Shown here piece after piece: positions 10,385-19,602 of a DNA stretch of 47,278 nucleotides. This DNA is from Chara braunii (Eukaryota > Streptophyta > Charophyceae > Charales > Characeae): contig BFEA01000143.1 in the NCBI GenBank assembly GCA_003427395.1, positions 1,792,931 to 1,840,208 on the forward strand, read 5' to 3'. The translations under genes and the position numbers were made by a program. Below the pieces are notes generated by a model. It was given only the letters and a program-made list of their open reading frames with translations, was not told where the DNA came from and ran no database searches. Positions within the stretch are counted from its first letter, which is position 1. Each line of letters begins with the position of its first letter.

Positions 10385-10439
10385 TCGAATTAGTTTTGTT
10401 TATTATGTTTTTTTTTACTTTTTTCATTCTTATTTTTTA

Positions 10440-10476
<37 letters not shown>

Positions 10477-10536
10477 TTAAACTTTATTTATTATTATAGT
10501 TTTATTTTTATTATTATTTTTATTTTTATTTTTTTT
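10385..10536. repeat. T-rich and ATT low-complexity tract at gypsy insertion site
   Basis: Almost pure T and A with ATTTTT and ATT units. It directly precedes the 5' LTR, and similar (ATT)n sequence follows the 3' LTR at 19359. The gypsy element therefore appears to sit inside a low-complexity tract. Confidence 0.75.
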
Positions 10537-11476
10537 TGCGAGGCTTGAAGCCTCGATATGCCCTACTGGGTCCTATTTTCAGCACAGTCGGTCGCCCTAA
10601 GCGAAGGCAGGCTCGACTAAGACCTACAGGCCCAATTTTGGGGTCAACACGCAACTAAGGGAATTCAGGCAGTTGCGCAGCGCCAGTTGGTTGAAGGCGC
10701 CCAGGCCCTGGCCTTCTTTATCGAATGCATATGAGTCAGGCGCTGGGCGAGATACATAGCATGAACCCGACATAGGCTACGAGCAGTTGGGCGCGGGTAA
10801 CTGTCAAAGGCCCTGGGCCTGATCCGATTGGACTGAGTCTCATCCTCCCTGGGCCTACCGGAAGCTTNTGGGCAGAGGCCCAGCGCAGCGAGGCTGCTCG
10901 TAAGGCAGGCAGGCCACTTCCATTTAGGAAAGGGCCTGCCCACGCATTGGACATTCGGGCACTGGCTGCTTTGTGCGCAAGCGCTGCTGCGCTATCGCCT
11001 GTCGGGCCCATGCGCTCACGGGCGAGCTGGAAGGAGCAGGCAGCCATAGTCGAGCTGCACTGTTGTATGCTGGATGGGGCGCATGGTGGTCCTTGGGTGC
11101 AAGTGGCATCTGTGAGTTGGGGAACGAGGTTGTGAGTGGTACGAGAGACATAGCTGGTGCTTGAGGCGACGACATTGTCCGAGATCTGCTCGTACTTCGG
11201 TGAAGCTGTTAACGTCATTGGCGGCATTGTAGAGTAGGCTAGATAGGATCTACCATCTGTAGTCTGGGCGCCGAGCGCCAGATAGGATATCAACATTGGT
11301 TCTTCGTTGATGATGATGAGACTATTCTAGCATTGTCAATTATGAGCTTTTGGTGTGCTCTTATTTGGTGAAACTCGTGATGCAAATTTACTCTTGGTTC
11401 GAGGTCACGACTATTTGGTCTCATGTGTATGATGCTGTTTGATTTCTGAAGTTCGCTATCGCTCATCTTCCTTGCA
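10537..11476 (+). repeat. 5' LTR of chromovirus
   Basis: It starts TGCGAGGCTTGAAGCC and ends CTTCCTTGCA, the same boundaries as the 3' LTR, with identical length. By eye I count about 46 mismatches and no indels between the two, so about 95 per cent identity, with transitions outnumbering transversions nearly three to one. There is one N at 10868. The LTR is GC-rich over most of its length and I see no clear TATA box in it. Confidence 0.95.
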
Positions 11477-11479
11477 ATT

Positions 11480-11490
11480 TGGTATCAGAG
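11480..11490 (+). other. Primer-binding site, initiator tRNA-Met
   Basis: TGGTATCAGAG lies three bases after the LTR end and is complementary to the 3' end of plant initiator methionine tRNA, the usual primer of this retrotransposon group. The match decays after 11 bases (TTG instead of CC). Confidence 0.92.
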
Positions 11491-12955
11491 TTGTGGTTCG
11501 GTGCGCTAATCTGGCGTTTATGTTCTGCCTAATGCGGTACATGCACGTGGTGTGTGCGGTGAGCGAACGTGCCGTGGGACGTGTGTAGTGAGGAGGGCGG
11601 AGATAAGTAGGCGACCCAGGTGGTGAGGGGTATCGCCAGAAAGGTTATGCGGTGATTACTGGTGTTTGCAGTGTGATGAGAACTATCCGGTGTGTGATTG
11701 ATGCTGAGGTGGAACGGTTGTACAATGCTGGTTGTGTCGAAGCAGCGATTGGTCATCACAATCAACATCGGGTCATCTGGTGAGAATAACTCTGGTTGGG
11801 GGCAGCTATTTTGAGGTACGTTGCACCTAACCTTATCTACCCTCTTCGACACTTCTTACCATGAGGATGTGTGTTCTGTCTTGAGAGTCCTCTCATGTGA
11901 GGAGTCGTGTGCGCTCAACCTTGAGAGTCGTCAGCGTTCACGTGGAGCATATGGAAGGAGAGGGTGGAGCTATCTGAAGGGCCCTGGACGAAGCACTGGG
12001 TCACGGTCACCATGCCAACCCACCGGGAGTAAAGCACGCATGCTTTGCTGCTTTGTCCTTTGTCTGCTCGCTGCGCTGTAGAGGGGTTCTGAAGGGTAGG
12101 CCAGCCCTAGGGGACAGACGAGACTGGGCGTCTATAAATAAGCACCGGCGGGGTACCTTCCATTGGTTGTGATCATCGTCTTGTCTGCGACGTTAAAGAA
12201 TTCCTGAGGACTTCGGGGGCCGTCCATATAAACGCCTCCTGATCAGCCAATCGGTCGGTGTAAGGCTCCCTGCACGCGAGGATAAACAGGGTGCAGGGCT
12301 GCCCAGCTCAGCAGGACTCGGGGCACAGGGGGCCGTGTGCACACCTTCAGACACGCACGCTATCTGCATCGCTCAGGGACGTTGACAACAAGAGACATTC
12401 AAGAAGAATCGAGGGAGGGGTAGATTCCAGGTGATAAGTTTGGGCAAGATTCCATTTTGCGAACAGACCCAACAAACGATTCCGTTTTTATTTTGATGAG
12501 TTAGATGGACAGCCATTAACATCTGACAGACAACATTAGTTAGAACTGTTTTTCTGTTCCTTGTGCTTCTGTTGGCGGACTAGTGAAAGTAAAATAGTTT
12601 TCGTTTGTAGGAATCTGGACTTACCTGTTGGACCCGAATGTATAGTCTCTAAAACAACCACCAATTATTTATTTATTTATTTTAAATTGGTCTGTGCACT
12701 ATGCTGTGGTAGGCATTTAGAGTGTCCTAGTGCAGATTGTGTATAGTGTTGTAGCTTATTCGTGATAGGGAGATTCCACAACCGGACGACCGGATCTTGC
12801 AATCGGCAAGACGCCCAATAGCCCACTTGGCATTAGGACCAAAGGGCGACAGATATTTGTTCCTCCAGCTTAGGGAGAGGCAGCAGCAGCAAAGGAGAGC
12901 TAGAGCAGCAGAGGCCAGCAGGGCGTTCGTAAGCGAAGCCGCAGCTTCAGCAGCC
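11491..12955 (+). other. Chromovirus 5' leader
   Basis: About 1.47 kb lies between the PBS and the gag start, with only short unrelated frames. TATAAATA at 12133-12140 is a good TATA box in a region otherwise lacking one. The leader of such elements carries packaging and translation signals, none of which I can pinpoint. Confidence 0.7.
12133..12140 (+). promoter_or_regulatory. TATA-like box in the leader
   Basis: TATAAATA is followed about 25 bases on by a plausible start region (ACCTTCCATTGG). It lies 650 bp downstream of the 5' LTR, not inside it, so transcription from here would lack the R region needed for reverse transcription. It may be fortuitous. Confidence 0.3.
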
Positions 12956-14725
12956 ATGACCACTTCTGCGCAGTAGAGTTCCCAGGCTAGCAGTTCAGGA
13001 TCGGTAGGGTCAACGGTCGCGCAGACCCAGAGTCTATCAATTGGCTTAATGGCAAGCCAACCGTTAGTGATGAGTCCCGAGGAGGTCGCCATACAACGAG
13101 CTGCTGATCGCGAGGCACAACTTCAACAGGCTTTAGGAGAGATTAAGGCGGAAAAAGAAAGGATGATTAGAAGAAGAGCCAGGATGCAGCGGAGGCAAGC
13201 GGACGTCAGTGAGTTAGAGGAGATGGACCCTGCAGAGATGGAGAATGATGTGAGGACCATACGGTCGGTGTGAAGTGTAGTAGAGATGCAAGATCATCAG
13301 ATGGAGATCTTACAGGACATCCAACAGAGTCAGGCTGTGTTAGTCGGGCGAATGTAGGCGGCACCATCACCGTCCGGGCCTGTTGCCTGACCCGTTGTAC
13401 ATCCTCCTCCTTTTGTCCCACCGGTGACTGGGGTATCCCCATGTACATCTCCAGCATCGGTTCAGCCCGTTTCCCTAGGTATGCCTTTGACAGGCAGGTT
13501 CTCATCAGGTCCCAGTTTGCAGGTTCCTATACAGACAGTGTTTTCCCAACCTCCATCTCAGGTTGCCGTAAGCGGGCAGCCTGCTGTCTCGCAGCCTGCA
13601 CAACCGCAGGGTACACAGCCCCAGCAGTCAGTGCAGCAGCCTGCACCATAGGGTCCACAACCTGGAATGATGCAGGGACAGGGACAAAGTCAGTGGGTTC
13701 CAAAGACGGCCATCGCCGCTCCGAAACCCTTTACAGGGGATAAGAGGGGCGAAAACCTCGACACGTGGTTGAGGGCAGTGCCGGTCTATGTCAAGTGCAA
13801 ACTTACCTTACCGCACAAGGAAGTGCTTGTGGCTGCCTCCTATCTAGAGGGGAGTGCAGCGCGATGGTCGAGTGGTTTAGTGCAGTTGCAGGGATACGGT
13901 CATGACTTCCGCTCTTGGGCAGCCCACCAGAAATTGGAGGACTTCCTCAAGATGGTGGAAGATAGGTGGCATGAACCTCAGGAGGCCCAAAAGGCCACTG
14001 ACGCGATCCTGACGCTGCATACAAGGCAGTTTAAGTTAGTAAGGGAGGCCATTGACGTTGCAGAGCATCTGATCTGTGTCCCTGGGGTGCGCTATGACCC
14101 CCAGGTCTTACTCACCTCCTACCTGAGATGCTTTCCCATTCCTCTCAGGAATCAGTTGGCAGGTGAGGCCAACATCAATATGCACAACTTTCCCTCATTT
14201 AGCAAGAAAGCCCTATACCTTGAGGCGAAGATAGGACATGGTCAAACACCCACGACGAATGGTAGGAAGAAGTCACTGCCTGCCAACTAGAAGGCGAAGG
14301 GCCGCATTATGTTCGTCGACAACGATGGTTCTACCATCGAGTTAGATGACAACTTCCAGGAGGGAGTGCGTTCAGAGGTTGGCAGCGTAGAAGCTCAAGG
14401 GGGTGGAGTAGTCGCGGCCGTAGCACAAAAAGGTAAGGCGACCGGTAGACGTCGTGGAGGTTCCCGGTCTAGGAGTCAAGTTGACCCCAATGCTCCTCCA
14501 TAGGAGAAAGCGGGTCTCATTGAGGACGTGTGGAGAGATCGGTACACCCGGCAAGCTTGCATTCGCTGTGGCCAATATGGCCATAACCAATTCAAGTGTC
14601 GTAACAGGAAGGTGACCGAGAAGATCCCGCCTACAATGGGGCAGGTGTTGGGATCCTCCGCTCCCGTTGGTAGTAATGTGGCCAGCAGTTCTGACACTGC
14701 TCCGGGAAACGCGTCCGGCCAGTAG
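12956..14725 (+). pseudogene. Chromovirus gag with in-frame stops
   Basis: A single frame runs from ATG 12956 to 14725 without a frameshift but with stops at 12974 (TAG), 13271 (TGA), 13355 (TAG), 13388 (TGA), 13649, 14288, 14501 and 14723 (all TAG). The N-terminal third is a charged coiled-coil-like stretch (AIQRAADREAQLQQALGEIK), then a Pro/Gln-rich linker. The capsid-like domain follows (TWLRAVPVYVK, SYLEGSAARW, LEDFLKMVEDRW, YLRCFP), and a CCHC knuckle at 14558-14599 (CIRCGQYGHNQFKC). Gag forms the virus-like particle and binds RNA. The stop at 14723 may be the natural gag end. Confidence 0.88.
14558..14599 (+). other. CCHC zinc knuckle of gag
   Basis: CIRCGQYGHNQFKC fits C-x2-C-x4-H-x4-C exactly and would bind the RNA genome. 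A related knuckle occurs in the fragment at 7019-7060. Confidence 0.9.
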
Positions 14726-14727
14726 GA

Positions 14728-15240
14728 ATGGTAGTTGTTCCTGCTAGGGTCGAGGTGGTGGACACACCGTCACCATCTCGAGAGATGGCCCAAGCTTTTG
14801 ACACCATCGTCGTCCCGCAAACACATCCTGACCCATCGAACCTCTATTCGATGAATGTGTTTGAATCCTTAGAGGAGCTAGAGGAGGAGTGGTCTAGATC
14901 AGACCCACTAGCTTCTTGGACGGCATTGGCCAAAGCCCCTAAGGGTGAGATGTCCGTCGGCGAGGTAGTCATCGGCGGGGTTGCAAGGCCGGGGCCTATT
15001 ATGACACTTGCTCGACTAGGAACTTCATTAGTCGCGTGTGCGTTGAGAGGCTGCGCTTATAGGGGTAAGTGCAGCGCCTGAGTCGACCTGTGGAGTCGAC
15101 CTGTGCCAACAAACAACGCATAGTAATTAATGACTACCTTCAGAATGTTGAGTGTTGTTTCCCGTACTCGGGAGGGGAACTGAGATATCATGTTTCGTTC
15201 CTAATGAGCGATGATTACTCCCCATGGATATCTTGTTAGG
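14728..15240 (+). pseudogene. Chromovirus protease region, frameshifted
   Basis: An acidic linker in one frame (14728 to about 14990) runs into the retropepsin in another, apparently through loss of one G in the G-run at 14991-14994. The active-site loop reads YYDTCSTRNF, so the expected D-T-G is D-T-C (Cys codon 15009-15011). NDYLQNVECCFPYSGG and SFLMSDD follow, matching the protease remnant at 6339-6680. TAG and TAA stops occur at 15060 and 15066. Another frame change near 15220 leads to MDILLGMYYL. The protease would mature the gag-pol polyprotein. Confidence 0.78.
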
Positions 15241-15464
15241 TATGTACTACCTCTCTGTGGCACAGCCCCAGTTTGACTGGGACCGAAAAGTGGTCAAACA
15301 CACTTTGCCAGGTGGAGGGACCACCAAATTACGTAAATTCAAAGCTAGTAGTCTGATCGAGTCCTATGGATGTATGTGTGCGGCCGCGTTCTATAACTAC
15401 TATAAGCAAAATCAAGAGGAGGGTATGTATCTAGTTTGTCTCTGCAGCAGGCGAGCCGGTGAAA
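15224..15464 (+). pseudogene. Protease-RT connector
   Basis: MDILLGMYYLSVAQPQFDW and the following residues are the usual end of the gypsy protease, whose I-L-L-G-M corresponds to the I-L-G-x-x-x-L motif. A short linker leads to the RT. The frame changes again near 15440-15460 before E-G-V-V-A-K-Y-P-D-L-F. Confidence 0.65.
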
Positions 15465-16480
15465 ATGCCGCCGGAGATAGAGGGAGTAGTTGCTAAATAC
15501 CCTGATCTATTTGAAGAGCCGACATGGGTTGTCGAGAGGGAGGTCGTCCACGCGATAGAGATTATCCCAGGGTCTAGCATTCCGAAGGGTAGGATCTATC
15601 GGATGTCTCCAGGCGAGCTCGATGAGCTTCGCCGGCAACTCAAGGAACTCGTAGAGAAGGGGTGGATCCGTCCGAGTGTCTCTCCTTATGGTTCTCCAGT
15701 CCTATTCGTACCTAAAAAGGGAGGCAATCTGAGGATGTGCATTGACTATAGGGGCCTCAATGCCATCTCTGTCAAGAACAGAGAGCCCCTACCGCGCATC
15801 GATGACTTGCTAGATAGAGTGCAAGGGTGTCAGTACTTCAGTAAGATATATCTGAAGTCCGGGTACCATCAGACTGCAATCCAGCCCGAGGATCAACACA
15901 AAAACGCATTTCAGACAAGGTACGGTCTGTACGAGTTTGTGGTGATACCTTTCGGCCTTTGCAATGCTCCTGGCACCTTTCAGCACGCTATGAATCGGAT
16001 CTTTCATGACTACTTGGACAAGTTTGTCATCGTGTACCTTGATGACATACTTATCTTTAGTAGGACTGTCGAGGAGTACATGGCTCATTTGGACAAAGTT
16101 CTCAGTCTCCTTCATCAGCAAAAGTTCAAGATAAACGGGGAGAAGTGTGAGTTTGGTCGTACCCGCATCTTGTACTTGGGTCATGAGATTTCCGCGAAGG
16201 GTTTGAAGCCCGATGACGCGAAGGTGGCTAGTATTTGTGACTGGTCGCGTCCTCAGTCTGTGACTGAGATGAGGTCTTTCTTAGGTATGACCGGCTACTA
16301 CCGTAACTTTGTGAAGAACTACAACACAGTGGCCACTCCTTTGACTGACCTGACCCGCCTTGACACCCCATGGGAATGGACAGACAGGTGTGAGGCTGCT
16401 TTCAGACATCTGAAGCATGCGTTGACACACCATGAGGTCTTGAAACTTCCTAATCCTGATAAGCCGTTTATAGTAACCAC
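15465..16480 (+). pseudogene. Chromovirus reverse transcriptase, motif A mutated
   Basis: An open frame covers the RT: KGRIYRMSPGELDELRRQL, GWIRPSVSPYGSPVLFVPKK, LRMCIDYRGLN, motif A region FSKIYLKSGYHQ, FGLCNAPGTFQHAMN, the YLDD box (VIVYLDDILIFS), YLGHEIS and the thumb motif MRSFLGMTGYYRNFVKNY. In motif A the invariant metal-binding Asp is Tyr (codon 15849-15851), which should abolish polymerase activity, while YLDD is intact. It belongs to the same polyprotein as the flanking domains. Confidence 0.92.
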
Positions 16481-16874
16481 GGATGCTAAGCCAATATGGC
16501 ATAGGCGCCGTGCTCGCGCAGCAGGAGGGGCCAAAGTTCAGGCCAGTCGATTACATGTCCAAGAAGATGCCGTCTCAGAAGTTGGCTAAGTCCACTTATG
16601 AGAAAGAGCTCTACGCGATCTACAAGGCACTGACCCATTTGAGACATTATCTCCTTGGGAGGTTCTTCATCATCAGGACTGATCATCAGACCCTGAAGTG
16701 GATGAGAACCCAACCAGTGCTCTCCGATGCATTGAAGCGCTGGATCGAAGTCATTGAACAGGCGACTATCTCAAAGGGGAGTACAACAAAGTTGTTGATG
16801 CCCTGTCGCGCAAACCTGACTTCTCAGGTGCACCGAGTACTGAGTTCGAGCTCGCGGACGATGTCACTCGCTCG
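16465..16874 (+). pseudogene. Chromovirus RNase H, frameshifted
   Basis: The domain begins FIVTTDA in the RT frame. One extra base near 16485 shifts it to the next frame (GIGAVLAQQEGPKFRPVDY, STYEKELYAIYKALTHLRHYL, IIRTDHQTLKWM). A short deletion near 16770 returns it to the original frame (YLKGEYNKVVDALSRKPDF). The catalytic acidic residues of TTDA, EKEL and RTDH are still visible. RNase H removes the RNA strand during reverse transcription. Confidence 0.85.
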
Positions 16875-17891
16875 TTGGTGGAAGCCTGCCGTGAGGACCA
16901 GTTCATGTCTGAGATCATACGCAAACTCGAGGCGAAGGACAAGGTGACTTCTGCCGAGTTTGAGTTGGTCAACAGACTGTTGTTCCTTGAGAAGGTAGGG
17001 AATAAACGTCTGTGTGTGCCAGATAGAGAGTCTTTGCGTAGTTTATTTTTAGGAGAGTGTCATGACGCCACCGACCATTTTGGCTACAAAAAGACAACAG
17101 CTAATCTGCTGCAGCGGTTCTGGTGGCCCACGATGATGAGAGATGCGAAGCTGTACGTGGAAACTTGTCAGGTCTATCAAAGGGACAAGCCATGTACACA
17201 GGCTCCTCTTGGGCTTCTAAAGCCCCTTCCGATTCCGGAAAGGCCTGGTGAGAGCCTGTTCATGGACTTCATGGATACACTGGTCACTAGCAAGAGTGGA
17301 ATCCGCTACGTCTATGTAATTGTGGATAGGTTTAGCAAGTATGCTAGGTTAGTCGCAATGCCTGCAACAACTAAAACTGAATATGTGATCAAGCTGTTTA
17401 AAGAGAACTGGGTCAGAGACTTCGGATTGCCTAAGTCTATAGTTAGTGACCGAGATGTGCGATTCACCAGTGAATTGTGGAAAGCCGCAGCTGCAGAACA
17501 GGGCACTCGGCTGCAAATGACATCAGGCAATCACCCAGAGGCGAATGGGCAGGCAGATCAGTTGAACCGCGCTGTACAGCACTTGCTGAGGCATTGCATC
17601 ACGCCAAATCAGGTAGACTGGGATGAGAAACTTGCTCTCATCGCCAGCCTGTACAACAATGTTGTGCACAGCGCTACGGGAGTGAGCCCGAACAGCTTGC
17701 TACTGACCTTCAAGCCTAGACTGCCTTTGGACTTCCTACTACCTGAGAATCAGTCATCTGCTGCACCAGGGACCTTAGAGTTTGCTTATCGATATGAGCA
17801 ACTGATGCAACAGGCTGTCGAACAGATGCACAAGGCACAGGCGGCGATGATAGAGTCTGAGAACCAACACCGTCGCCCATCTACATTCTAG
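16875..17891 (+). pseudogene. Chromovirus integrase, active-site Glu replaced
   Basis: The N-terminal zinc domain shows H-x4-H (CHDATDH) but its second Cys is Tyr (codon 17175-17177, CQVYQRDK). In the core, Asp of MDFMDTL and Asp of VSDRDVRF are present. The residue exactly 35 positions after the second Asp, normally Glu of G-Q-A-E, is Asp (17556-17558). The frame ends with TAG at 17889 between F and V-G-E-R-V-W-V, where CAG would read through. Integrase would insert element cDNA. Confidence 0.92.
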
Positions 17892-18482
17892 GTAGGAGAA
17901 AGAGTTTGGGTTAAGTCCTCAGAACTGGGACAGGAGCACAGGATCTCCTGCAAGCTCATGCCACAGTACTTTGGACCGTGGGAGATTATAGATGTTGTTG
18001 GGGATGAACCAGATGGACCATCTTATGTTATTCGCATTCTTGGTCACTTACACACTTACCCTTTTTTCCACGCCTCAAAGCTTGCACCTTTTAAAGAAAC
18101 AGATCAGTTTCTCTCTTGTCGCTCAATGCTGCCCCCAACCATGGATGGAGAGGTCGACATTGACGACATTGTTGATCATAGGGAGATGCCAGTTCCAAGA
18201 CCAACAGGCAGAGGATGTCCTCCGAAACCGAAGCTGCGGTATCGAGTTCGGTTCAGACATCACTTTGATCCAAAGGAGGATAGATGGTTCACAAGAGAGG
18301 AATTGATGCAGACCGCTCCACATGTAGTCGCTCATTATGAGAAGTCCCTGCATAAGGAAAACGCCAGATTATCGAAGATTGAACTTCTCAGAGGACTATC
18401 AAAGTATGGAGGAGGGAATGCGAGGCTTGAAGCCCCGATATGCTCTATTGGGCCCTATTTTCAGCACAGTCGGCCGCCCTAA
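17892..18482 (+). pseudogene. Integrase C-terminus and chromodomain
   Basis: In the same frame after the TAG comes VGERVWVKSSELGQEH, KLMPQYFGPWEIIDVVG (the SH3-like GPY/F module) and YPFFHASKLAPF. A chromodomain-like segment follows: VDIDDIVDHREMPVP, LRYRVRFRHHFDPKEDRWF, APHVVAHYEK. Aromatic cage positions are not all conserved. The frame runs over the PPT and ends 64 bases inside the 3' LTR. Chromodomains of this group steer integration to modified histones. Confidence 0.85.
18408..18418 (+). other. Polypurine tract
   Basis: GGAGGAGGGAA directly abuts the TG of the 3' LTR and would prime plus-strand DNA synthesis. Confidence 0.88.
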
Positions 18483-19358
18483 GCGAAGGCAGGCTCGACC
18501 GAGACCTACAGGCCCAATTTTGGGGTCAACACGCAACTAAGGGAATTCAGGCAGTTGCGCAGCGCCAGTTGGTTGAAGGCGCCCAGACCCTGGCCTTCTT
18601 TATCGAATGCATATGAGTCAGGCGCTGGGCGAGATACACAGCATGGACCCGACATAGGCTACGAGTAGTTGGGCGCGGGTAACTGTCACAGGCCCTGGGC
18701 CTGATCCGATTGGACTGAGTCTCATCCTCCCTGGGCCTACCGGAAGCTTCTGGGCAGAGGCCCAGCGCAGCGAGGCTGCTCGTAAGGCAGGCAGGCCACT
18801 TCCATTTAGGAAAGGGCCTGCCCACGCATTGGACATTCGGGCACTGGCTGCTTTGTGCACAAGCGCTGCTACGCTATCGCCTGCCAGGCCCACGCGCTCA
18901 CGGGCGAGCTGGAAGGAGCAGGCAGCCATAGCCGAGCTGCGCTGCTGGATGCTGGATGGGGCGCATGTTCCTCCTTGGGTGCAAGTGGCATCTGTGAGTT
19001 GGGGAACGAGGTTGTGAGTGGTACGAGAGACATACCTGGTGCTTGAGGCGCCGACATTGTCCGAGATCTGCTCGTACTTCGGTGAAGTTGTTGACGTCAT
19101 CGGCGTTATTGTAGAGTAGGCTAGATAGGATCTGTCATCTGTAGTCTGGGCGTCGAGCTCCAGATAGGATATCAACATTGGTTCTTCGTTGATGATGATG
19201 AGACTATTCTAGCATTGTCAATTAGGAGCTTTTGGTGTGCTCTTATTTGGTGAAACTCGTGATGCAATTCTGCTTTTGGTTCAAGGTCACGACTATTTGG
19301 TCTCGTGTGTATGATGCTGTTTGATTTCTGAAGTTTTCTATTGCTTATCTTCCTTGCA
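18419..19358 (+). repeat. 3' LTR of chromovirus
   Basis: 940 bp, same ends and length as the 5' LTR. It carries the last 21 codons of the pol frame. It is followed by (ATT)n-rich sequence. Confidence 0.95.
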
Positions 19359-19476
19359 TTATTATTATTTTATTTTTATTATTTAATATTTATTATTTAT
19401 TATATATATATATATTATTTTTTATTATTATTTGAATAATAATAAGAATAATCTGACTTTTATTATGTGAGTGTGT

Positions 19477-19517
<41 letters not shown>

Positions 19518-19531
19518 CCCGTTCCCTCGTA
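19359..19531. repeat. AT-rich and (GT)n low-complexity sequence
   Basis: ATT and AT dinucleotide runs (to about 19450) are followed by a (GT)n tract at 19484-19512. Confidence 0.8.
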
Positions 19532-19602
19532 ATGGAGGCCCCAGTGGGGTAGGTCCATAGTATAAGATGTTGGACCTACCCCAGCAGGGATAGGTCCTCC
19601 AT
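19532..19602. other. Nested inverted repeat (hairpin)
   Basis: TGGGGTAGGTCCA at 19545-19557 pairs perfectly with TGGACCTACCCCA at 19571-19583 around a 13-base loop. An outer pair ATGGAGG (19532-19538) and CCTCCAT (19596-19602) extends the foldback. It could be a small foldback element remnant or a hairpin RNA precursor. No transcript evidence is available. Confidence 0.55.

Larger units (their letters stand above)
10537..19358 (+). mobile_element. Complete Ty3/gypsy chromovirus retrotransposon (inactive)
   Basis: An 8822-bp element with two 940-bp direct LTRs that begin TG and end CA, a PBS for initiator tRNA-Met, a long leader, gag, protease, RT, RNase H, integrase, a C-terminal chromodomain and a polypurine tract. 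The domain order PR-RT-RH-IN-chromodomain defines the chromovirus branch of Ty3/gypsy (Metaviridae). Many in-frame stops, several frameshifts and lost catalytic residues show it is dead. The 5-bp flanks (TTTTT before, TTATT after) are not a perfect target-site duplication but both lie in low-complexity AT sequence. Confidence 0.95.
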
